Of a stretch of DNA of 64,000 bases, positions 36,602-43,656 are shown piece after piece. Source of the stretch: Legionella cardiaca (GTDB taxonomy: Bacteria; Pseudomonadota; Gammaproteobacteria; Legionellales; Legionellaceae); assembly GCF_029026145.1 (NCBI RefSeq), contig NZ_CP119078.1, positions 1,144,501 through 1,208,500 of the forward strand, in the 5' to 3' direction. Within the stretch, counting starts at the first letter, position 1; each line of letters starts with the position of its first letter. Both the position numbers and the translations under genes were made by a program. The notes under the pieces are model-generated. The model ran no database searches, was not told the DNA's origin, and was given only the letters and a program-made list of their open reading frames with translations.

Positions 36602-37669
36602 ATGCAATCTAGTTTTCAAAAAGGTACTATTCTTTCTCTGCCAATTGATATCGTTTGCTACTTAGCTGCAGAGAATCTCGATTCCCACTCTGCGTTTAAT
36701 TTTTTTATAGCACTTATTCCTGCCTTTTTTGCTATGGAGAATCCATTAACAACTAAAGGATATAGAGAAGAGCAAATAAGGCAATTTTTGAGTTCTTCTT
36801 GCAAGAGATTCACAGAGGTTTATAAGACATTACTACCACAAAAACTTATTGCAGGAGACGGCGTAAATTTTTATTTTTCTGCGCTAAAGGGGTGGTTTTT
36901 CTGGGGTGAAAATGCTGATCAATTTACAGGTTTTAAAAGCGATTTTGTGCAAAAATTAACTCTGTCTCTGGAAAATAAGACTTCGCAATTATGGCAGAAA
37001 TTCGAATTAAACATTGTTGATATCGTGAGTTATCGCTCGCGAACCTTTATTTTGACGAAAGATGGGAAGGTTTATCATATGGGGATGAATTTCCCTAAAG
37101 ATCCAAAAAGCAATGAGAATAATGCCAGTAATAGGAAATTGCTTTCTCCACTGCAACTTGTGAAAGGATTAGAGAGTAAAAAAATTATTAAACTTGCTTT
37201 AGGCGGTCGTCATATATTGGCATTAACAGACAATGGCCAAGTCTATAGTTGGGGATGGAATAAAGAGGGCCTGTTAGGATTAGGACACTATGAAAACCAA
37301 GAAATCCCTCAACTAATTACAGCTTTTGACAAGATAAAAATCACTAATATTTTTGCAGGTATTTATTCTTCTTTTTGCATTTCTGAAGATGGAAAAATTT
37401 ATGCATTTGGTATGAATAGATTTGGTCAATTAGGGATGCAGCATCCCATAAAAACTTCTGAGCCAACACTGATTACTTTTTTACAAGATAAAAAGATTAT
37501 TTCCATTGCCTGCAAGAGTATGACTACCTTATTTCTTAGTGCAGAAGGAGAGGTTTTTAGCTGTGGGACGAGTGAAGTGGGGGAATTAGGTCTTGGCGAA
37601 ATTAAGAGAGTCTCGATTCCGACTAAAATTGAATCATTAAATGATATAAAAAATGATCGCGAACGGTAA
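36602..37669 (+). CDS. F-box-like / RCC1-repeat protein, N-terminal fragment (frameshifted gene)
   Basis: The 355-residue reading frame has an N-terminal segment ILSLPIDIVCYLAAENL that follows the F-box pattern (L-P-x-[DE]-[IL]), then RCC1 blades: NGQVYSWGWNKEGLLGLG, DGKIYAFGMNRFGQLGMQ and EGEVFSCGTSEVGELGLG. The frame breaks at a run of six A (37650-37655) and stops, while the next RCC1 blade continues in another frame. The intact protein would have about 467 residues. F-box and RCC1 domains are eukaryote-like and both occur in known Legionella effectors. Whether the break is real, a sequencing error, or bypassed by slippage cannot be told here. Confidence 0.7.
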   Translation: MQSSFQKGTILSLPIDIVCYLAAENLDSHSAFNFFIALIPAFFAMENPLTTKGYREEQIRQFLSSSCKRFTEVYKTLLPQKLIAGDGVNFYFSALKGWFFWGENADQFTGFKSDFVQKLTLSLENKTSQLWQKFELNIVDIVSYRSRTFILTKDGKVYHMGMNFPKDPKSNENNASNRKLLSPLQLVKGLESKKIIKLALGGRHILALTDNGQVYSWGWNKEGLLGLGHYENQEIPQLITAFDKIKITNIFAGIYSSFCISEDGKIYAFGMNRFGQLGMQHPIKTSEPTLITFLQDKKIISIACKSMTTLFLSAEGEVFSCGTSEVGELGLGEIKRVSIPTKIESLNDIKNDRER

Positions 37670-38009
37670 TGGTTATTCATTATGTTTAGATGCGAACGGC
37701 GTGGTGTATTCTTTCGGTTGGAAGATGAGAACCGAGATAGGTTTGCAAAAAGATCAAATGAAAAAAGGAAAAAATTTTTTGTTTACACCTGAACCTATTA
37801 GTTTTCACGACAATGCAATTTTCATGACCATCGCGGCTGGAGACCATTATGCCCTTTATCTCACTGAAACAGGAGATATCTACGTCAATTTTGATGAGAA
37901 CATGATGAATCAACAAGATAGCAATTTTAAAAAAGACCTTGGCAAAGTAATATTTTCTTCTTTCTCTGCGAGCAACAATTCTAAACTGGATTCAAGATTA
38001 GCAACTTAA
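37653..38009 (+). CDS. RCC1-repeat protein, C-terminal fragment (continuation after frameshift)
   Basis: This 118-residue frame starts MIANGNGYSLCLDANGVVYS, which is exactly the repeat segment expected after the previous fragment (I-A-x-G then LxLdxxGxVYSFG), and adds one more blade (IAAGDHYALYLTETGDIYV). It overlaps the N-terminal fragment by 17 bases. No RBS precedes its first ATG, so it is a continuation rather than a separate gene. The tail is Ser/Asn-rich. Confidence 0.65.
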   Translation: MIANGNGYSLCLDANGVVYSFGWKMRTEIGLQKDQMKKGKNFLFTPEPISFHDNAIFMTIAAGDHYALYLTETGDIYVNFDENMMNQQDSNFKKDLGKVIFSSFSASNNSKLDSRLAT

Positions 38010-38111
38010 TCATAATTTGTTGATAAATATACGTTTAAGCCATTTCATATGGAATAGTGTATAAATATCCTAATTGTTATATTCAAAAAGTAATAATTTA
38101 GGATTTTGAAA

Positions 38112-38776
38112 ATGCAATTCCACTCAATATTCTTTCTTTTCCCATCGACATCATTTGTCAATTAGCTTTAGAGAATCTAGATTTTCACTCCGCGTATAAT
38201 TTTTTTATAGTACTAATTCCTGCCTATTTTCTTATGGAAAATCCATCAACTTCTCAAGGGCATAGACTCGAGCAAATAAACAAATTTATGAGCTCTTCTG
38301 CCAAGAAATTTACAGGCATTTTACAAGAAATTACCATCGCCACCATCAAAACTCATAGTGGGAGATGAGGTAAATTTTTATTTTTCCCCGCTAAAGGGAT
38401 GGCTTACTTGGGGTAAAAATGCTGAGCAATTCACCGGTGTTAAAAGTGACATGGCTCAAAATTTAAATCTTTCTCTAGAAAACAATAGTTCCCATTTATG
38501 GAAAAAATTGATCTAAATATTGTTGATATCGTGAGTTACCGCTCGCGAATGTTTATTCTAACAAATGATGGAGAGGTCTATTGTAAAGGAGTGGATTTCT
38601 CAATCGATACAGGAATCACTAGATATAGTGTTAGCGATTCTAAACTCGAACTTGTGAGGAGTTTTGAGAATAAAAAAATCAACATGATCATATTTTCTAA
38701 AAACGGGAAAATTATTTTGCCTTCCCATTCAGTAACGAACAATGCTGAAACCCAAGAACTCAATCAGCAACCTTAA
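38112..38776 (+). pseudogene. Decayed tandem copy of the F-box-like/RCC1 gene
   Basis: The stretch repeats the first part of the neighbouring gene, including its upstream bases. Translated in shifting frames it gives ILSFPIDIICQLALENLDFHS, here cut to its core LSFPIDIICQLALENL, then KGWLTWGKNAEQFTGVKSD and NIVDIVSYRSRMFILTNDG, matching NIVDIVSYRSRTFILTKDG of the first copy. At least three frame changes are visible: near the start, at about 38325-38350, and at the A-run near 38503. Only one RCC1-type segment remains. It is a tandem duplicate that has been lost. Confidence 0.85.
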
Positions 38777-38802
38777 ATAGCTATCTCTGCAGTCTGCAAG
38801 AA

Positions 38803-38839
38803 TGTAACCTGGGTTCCACTTTGTTCAACCCAGGCTACA
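38803..38839. repeat. Palindromic repeat TGTAACCTGGGTT / AACCCAGGCTACA
   Basis: Two 13-base arms, matching at 12 positions, flank an 11-base spacer. The GTAGCCTGGGTT-type palindrome is a dispersed element in several gammaproteobacteria. It lies between the pseudogene and the convergent mltA gene and could also end transcription. A fragment (TGTAGCCTGG) recurs near 43270. Confidence 0.6.
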
Positions 38840-38894
38840 TTACTAAATCTGAAAAGTGAAATCGTACACGATTGGGATGAGGTTACCAAACTTA

Positions 38895-40268
38895 TTAACG
38901 TTTTGGCAGTGCCACATATAAGGAACCTGCATGATTTAGCTCGTTTGCTTCTATGCCAGCCTGATCACCTTCACCTTTATAGACGTCTACATGAGCGCCC
39001 ATAATGGCGCCGCCTGCGTCTTGAGCTACACACCATGAAGTAACATTTTTGTGGTTATAGATAAAATTCATGCCTATGGGAATTACCTTGTGATCTGTTG
39101 CGCAGGAAACATGGGGCGTTAGAGGAATGTTGTCTGAACCATACGGTCCGCCGTGTTCCTTTGTAAAAAATACATAGCTCTGATCACGATTTCGTAAATC
39201 GGCCGCTTTAGCGCGATTAAGAGGATGATCCAGATATTGACGAATGAGTTTTTCTGATGCTGCACTTTGTCTGATTTCTTTAGAAACATTACAGCGTAAC
39301 TTTGCTTCATCATGACATTTAGGATCTTTAGCACAACGTTCAATTGTATCGAGGTTGCCGCCACAAGTGGGATCCTGGGCGCATTGAACTATGCGCCCAA
39401 GCATAGTGCGTGGCCTGCCGTTGGCACCATCGTAATTGATGCGAAATAATTGGCCATCAAGGATTAATGAGCCAGAGCCTTCAACCATTAAAAAATCGGG
39501 ATCATTTGGGTCTTTAACGTAACCAATGACATATTTTGGATGTAAAGCACCGCGATTAATTTCTTCTCGGTCTGGTGCTACAGAGTATTTGCCATGGGTA
39601 TTTTTCATACAAAAGCTGCGCACCATTTTTGTAAGTGGATCAACACCGCAAAGGGGTGCTTTCAAATTAAATCTTTTGGTTTCCAACGCTACATTGACAA
39701 CACCAGGATTACTATAGATAGGATATAAAAATGCCCCACCACGCTTGCTGCGAGCTTCAACAGCGGCTGGCGCGTAATAAGCAGTAAATTGAAACTCACC
39801 TTTTTTAAATCCTGCATGATTTTCAGGCCAGCCATCGCTTTTATACCAGTCAAATTCGGTTTTGATGCTTGCTAAATATTTTTGAAAATTACCATGGGCA
39901 GCTTTTGCCAAAGCGAGCATTTTTTTGTTGGTATTAAGACACCAGTCCTGGCGCTTGAATTGACGACCGGCAATGGTTACTGCCTGAAATTCTGCATGCC
40001 CTTTATTGCAGTTTTCAATCTGAATAGTTAATGCTTTGATAACTTCATCCATATTGCCTACAGGGTTATCTAAAGGCAGCTCCGATGACGGAATTTTATG
40101 AAATTTAAAACGCAACACGCCAGGCTCTTTGGCGGCCATTTTCTGTCTTGTGGTAAAGTCGGCGAACCTTCTGATATCCAGGCAGCGCTGAATTGGATCC
40201 ACAGGTAGGGCTGCTTGAGTAATAATGTTAAAAGTCATTAATATAATTATTAAAGCTGATCGAAGCAT
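38895..40268 (-). CDS. mltA: MltA-family lytic transglycosylase with Cys-rich insertion
   Basis: Starting at the ATG at 40268 (AAGGA 6 bases upstream) the protein has 457 residues and a signal peptide (MLRSALIIILMTFNIITQA). No lipobox Cys is seen, unlike E. coli MltA. The MltA domain shows FTAYYAPAAVEAR, a GALHPKYVIGYVKDPNDPDF stretch and VEGSGSL; the C-terminal 3D domain shows SWCVAQDAGGAIMGAHVDVY with the catalytic-type Asp residues. Between them (about residues 300-345) is an insert with six Cys (CAQDPTC, CAKDPKC, C) not usual for MltA. It cleaves peptidoglycan between MurNAc and GlcNAc. Confidence 0.87.
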   Translation of the reverse strand: MLRSALIIILMTFNIITQAALPVDPIQRCLDIRRFADFTTRQKMAAKEPGVLRFKFHKIPSSELPLDNPVGNMDEVIKALTIQIENCNKGHAEFQAVTIAGRQFKRQDWCLNTNKKMLALAKAAHGNFQKYLASIKTEFDWYKSDGWPENHAGFKKGEFQFTAYYAPAAVEARSKRGGAFLYPIYSNPGVVNVALETKRFNLKAPLCGVDPLTKMVRSFCMKNTHGKYSVAPDREEINRGALHPKYVIGYVKDPNDPDFLMVEGSGSLILDGQLFRINYDGANGRPRTMLGRIVQCAQDPTCGGNLDTIERCAKDPKCHDEAKLRCNVSKEIRQSAASEKLIRQYLDHPLNRAKAADLRNRDQSYVFFTKEHGGPYGSDNIPLTPHVSCATDHKVIPIGMNFIYNHKNVTSWCVAQDAGGAIMGAHVDVYKGEGDQAGIEANELNHAGSLYVALPKR

Positions 40269-40480
40269 TGTTATCCTTAGCCTGACAATGGCTGATCCTT
40301 TACTCAACCATTAATTTAACTCTGTAACAAGGATTATATAGGCTATTGACCAACCATCAAAGAGTATCCTTTTTAAGGTGCTATCGGTATTTAAAAGATT
40401 AACATTAAAAAATTTTGTTTAATAAAACGTTAATTTCGATGTAATAAAATATATGAAAGTTAATTGTTGGAACTATAGTT

Positions 40481-41197
40481 ATGGGTGTAACAGAAAATCG
40501 AATCAATACGTTGCTCTCTGAACTAAGAGAAAAAATTGCAAATCCAATTCCCACGCCGCCACTTCTTATAGGAAAAAACAATTTAGTAGAAGCTAAAGAG
40601 AATGTTAAAAATCAACTAAATTCTTATTTGACAAATTTAGCAAAGAAATCAAAATCCAATCCTGAATCTACATTAAAACAGCTTGAACATTTATCTAAAT
40701 GTTATGATCAATATATTAAATTAAATGAGACCTTTGAGGAATTTCATAATTTCGTTACCTCTAAGAAAGCGTATACATCCGCTGAAGATGTGAATAATTT
40801 TAATAATCATGTACAAGCGGTTCGCTCAAGTGCCGCGGCATTGAACAATTCTATTTTAACCCTGCCACAAAAAATTGCCATGGTTTTTATTGATGCAATA
40901 GGAGCCATTTTGGGAACTGTTGCTGGTGTCTTTATCGGCGCAGCGTATGGTGCTTTTGAAGGCTTAAAAACTGCTGAATTAATGGGCTTTTTTGTTGGTG
41001 CTTTCATCGGTGCTTGCATAGGGGCTGTAAGTGGTCCGGCTATTGGTGCTTATAAGGCACATGAGTTAGCAAAAAATAGTTTTTTTTCTCCTGCACACTT
41101 TAATACTGTTGAAAAAATTATTGATGATTATGTCACTGAAAAAGATAACGAGCAGGGTGGGTTCGCAGCAAAAATAAAGAATACATTTCGCTTATAA
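40481..41197 (+). CDS. Unknown protein with Gly-rich hydrophobic hairpin; possible effector
   Basis: I do not recognise a family. The 238-residue protein has a helical, Lys/Asn-rich N-terminal half (residues 1-125). Two hydrophobic Gly/Ala-rich segments follow (about 130-160 and 165-190: AIGAILGTVAGVFIGAAYGAF, in part GTVAGVFIGAAYGAF, and GFFVGAFIGACIGAVSG), the glycine-zipper pattern seen in membrane-inserting proteins. A short polar tail follows. No signal peptide is present. It is alone, divergent from mltA. Confidence 0.55.
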   Translation: MGVTENRINTLLSELREKIANPIPTPPLLIGKNNLVEAKENVKNQLNSYLTNLAKKSKSNPESTLKQLEHLSKCYDQYIKLNETFEEFHNFVTSKKAYTSAEDVNNFNNHVQAVRSSAAALNNSILTLPQKIAMVFIDAIGAILGTVAGVFIGAAYGAFEGLKTAELMGFFVGAFIGACIGAVSGPAIGAYKAHELAKNSFFSPAHFNTVEKIIDDYVTEKDNEQGGFAAKIKNTFRL

Positions 41198-41308
41198 GAG
41201 TGTCTTTTTTACACACTATACTCATTTATATGACATCAGATTTCAGTAACTTGAATAAAGTTATTAGAATGATGGTATGATATTGAATGTTGTTACAGGA
41301 GAACAATC

Positions 41309-42298
41309 ATGGATGTCATGCTCCTTGAAAAGCCTTTCCACTTATTAAAACCGGCAACGGTTGCCATCCCTGAACCGAAAGAAAATGAAGTACTTATTAA
41401 AGTTAAGGCATGCGGAATTTGTCGAACGGATCTTCATATCCTTGATGGTGAATTAAAGCATCCCAAACTACCCCTCATTCCTGGTCATCAAATTGTTGGT
41501 TGCGTAGAAAAATTGGGTGACAACGTCACAATGTTTAAAATAGGACAACGAATAGGTGTTCCATGGCTTGGAAAAAGTTGTGGAGTTTGCCAATTTTGTA
41601 TTACTGGACGTGAAAATTTATGTGATGAGGCACAATTCACTGGTTATCAAATTGATGGCGGTTTTGCTGAGTATTGTGTTGCAGATGCGCAGTTTTGTTT
41701 CGCTATTCCAGAAGGATACCCGGATTATCAAGCGGCCCCTTTATTTTGTGCAGGTTTAATTGGCTATCGAGCGTTATTGAAAACAGGGGATGCTAAGCAC
41801 CTGGGTCTTTATGGTTTTGGTGCTGCTGCACATATCTTGATTCAAGTTGCAGGTTATCAACAGCGAAAAGTTTATGCATTTACCAGCCCCAATGATCATG
41901 AAGCCCAACGTTTTGCTTATCAACTAGGTGCCTGCTGGGCGGGTGGATCAGATGAAATTGCTCCACATTTACTGGATGCTGCTATTATTTTTGCGCCGGT
42001 TGGTGATTTAGTACCTACCGCATTACGAGCCACAGCAAAGGGCGGTATTGTTGTTTGTGCAGGAATTCATATGAGCGATATTCCTGGTTTCCCCTATGAA
42101 ATTCTTTGGGAAGAGAGAACTTTATGCTCAGTAGCCAATCTAACTCGCAAGGATGGTGAGGAATTTCTTGCCCTGGCCCCCCAAATACCGATCAAAACAG
42201 AAGTACACACTTACTCATTAGCTCAAGTCAATCAGGCTCTTGATGATTTGCGCCATAGCCGGTTTACAGGGGCAGCTGTTATCATGCTTGAGAATTAG
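41309..42298 (+). CDS. Zinc-dependent alcohol dehydrogenase family protein
   Basis: The 329-residue MDR protein has the catalytic zinc site (CGICRTDLHILDGEL, with Cys, and GHQIVG with His) and the structural zinc Cys cluster (CGVCQFCITGRENLC). The coenzyme loop is LYGFGAAAHI rather than the classic GxGxxG, so cofactor binding may be altered; related AdhA-like proteins share this. A good GGAGAA RBS precedes the ATG. The substrate is unknown. Confidence 0.85.
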   Translation: MDVMLLEKPFHLLKPATVAIPEPKENEVLIKVKACGICRTDLHILDGELKHPKLPLIPGHQIVGCVEKLGDNVTMFKIGQRIGVPWLGKSCGVCQFCITGRENLCDEAQFTGYQIDGGFAEYCVADAQFCFAIPEGYPDYQAAPLFCAGLIGYRALLKTGDAKHLGLYGFGAAAHILIQVAGYQQRKVYAFTSPNDHEAQRFAYQLGACWAGGSDEIAPHLLDAAIIFAPVGDLVPTALRATAKGGIVVCAGIHMSDIPGFPYEILWEERTLCSVANLTRKDGEEFLALAPQIPIKTEVHTYSLAQVNQALDDLRHSRFTGAAVIMLEN

Positions 42299-42314
42299 GA
42301 ACTACCTTGTTAAC

Positions 42315-43235
42315 TTAGTCTAATAATCCGTGTAGATGTGCGACTACACAATCACCTAAACCTTTTAGATGATAACCTCCCTCAAGCACGGACAACATAC
42401 GCCCATGACATTGATCATCAGCTATCTTCTTTATACATTGGGTAATCCATAAATAGTCATCTGCTGTTAGCTCTAAGTTAGCTAATTCATCTTGATAGTA
42501 AGCATCAAAACCTGCTGAGAAAAATATCATTTCCGGAGCAAATTGCTTGATTTGTTCGAACCATCGGTCTTCGACCTGCTTGCGAAATACGTCTCCGGTA
42601 GTTCCTGCAGGAAGAGGGATATTAATGATATGTTCGCTTTTGGTATTTGCACCGCTAAATGGATAAAATGGATGTTGGAAGGTTGAACAATATAAGACAC
42701 GTTGATTTTTGCAAAAAATATTCTCAGTGCCATTGCCATGATGAACATCAAAGTCAACAATGGCAATGCGTTTAAGTTGAAACTGCTCTAATGCATGGGA
42801 AACGCCCACGGCCACATTATTAAAAATACAAAAACCCATAGCTTTATCTCTTTCTGCGTGATGTCCGGGAGGGCGAACGTTACAAAATGCAGCTGTTACT
42901 TCCTTATTCAAGATTAATTCAACCCCATAAACTACCGCGCCTGCTGCTCGCAAAGACGCTGTGAGCGAATCTGGATTCATCGAAACATCTGGATCTAAAG
43001 GAATCAAACCTTCCGCAGGAGAGCTATTGAAAATAAAATCCACATAATCACTGTCATGTACACGAAGTAATTGTTGTCGCGTTGCTAAAGGTGCTTGATA
43101 ATATTTTAAATGACTCTCCAAATTAGAATGTGTGACTGCATTTTCAATCGCTTGCAGTCTGGCAGGTTGTTCTGGGTGAAACATTCCCATGTTATGAAGT
43201 AAACAATCCGGGTGTGAAATAAATCCTAGTGACAT
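42315..43235 (-). CDS. Histone deacetylase-like (class II / acetylpolyamine amidohydrolase) protein
   Basis: The 306-residue arginase-fold enzyme has the zinc and charge-relay residues of the HDAC superfamily: RPPGHHAERDKAMGFCIFN, VDFDVHHGNGTENIF and FFSAGFDAYYQDELA. It starts LGFISHPDCLLHNMG, and its length fits bacterial class II HDAC-like enzymes, which deacetylate polyamines or small acyl amides. It has no signal peptide. It is convergent with the alcohol dehydrogenase gene (16-base gap). Confidence 0.88.
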   Translation of the reverse strand: MSLGFISHPDCLLHNMGMFHPEQPARLQAIENAVTHSNLESHLKYYQAPLATRQQLLRVHDSDYVDFIFNSSPAEGLIPLDPDVSMNPDSLTASLRAAGAVVYGVELILNKEVTAAFCNVRPPGHHAERDKAMGFCIFNNVAVGVSHALEQFQLKRIAIVDFDVHHGNGTENIFCKNQRVLYCSTFQHPFYPFSGANTKSEHIINIPLPAGTTGDVFRKQVEDRWFEQIKQFAPEMIFFSAGFDAYYQDELANLELTADDYLWITQCIKKIADDQCHGRMLSVLEGGYHLKGLGDCVVAHLHGLLD

Positions 43236-43656
43236 TTAATACCTCTAAATTCCCTATCTATATTAATTGTAGCCTGGCCTTTAAAAACGTTTGTTTAGAG
43301 CCGGTTAAAAGTTATTGAATTAGAATATTGCTAAGTCTTCGCGAAAAGGATTGAAACGAATAAAGGGCCGTGGGGCACGCGTACATGATGGAATATAGCA
43401 TTAATTATTCAGATGATTCGATTTTTGTCCTCAACCACTTTATCGATTACCCGTATAAATAAACTGTGACTAGTGCTTTGTCTGCTTTAGCTGTCTCTTT
43501 GCAGCTTTGGGATTTGGGTGGAGCCCACTTTAAAATCTTTGCCATAATTTAAGACTATACCATTAAAGGTTATTTTTTTTGCTCAAGGATTTGTTGAATT
43601 TTAAGCCATGGTGGCATAAAATAGTCCGAATTATTCCCTGTCGCGCTGGATGAGCT
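43236..43656. other. Divergent intergenic region, no gene seen
   Basis: No reading frame or RNA is recognisable in these 421 bases between the HDAC-like gene and the double-HEPN gene. TGTAGCCTGG near 43270 resembles one arm of the palindrome at 38.8 kb. GTGGGGCACGCG at about 43371 is a locally GC-rich patch. The promoter of the following gene must lie here. Confidence 0.4.

Noticed and set aside
40400-40470. PmrA-type direct repeats (TTAA-containing) upstream of the glycine-zipper gene
   Set aside because: The region is simply AT-rich; the half-sites are not at the expected spacing.
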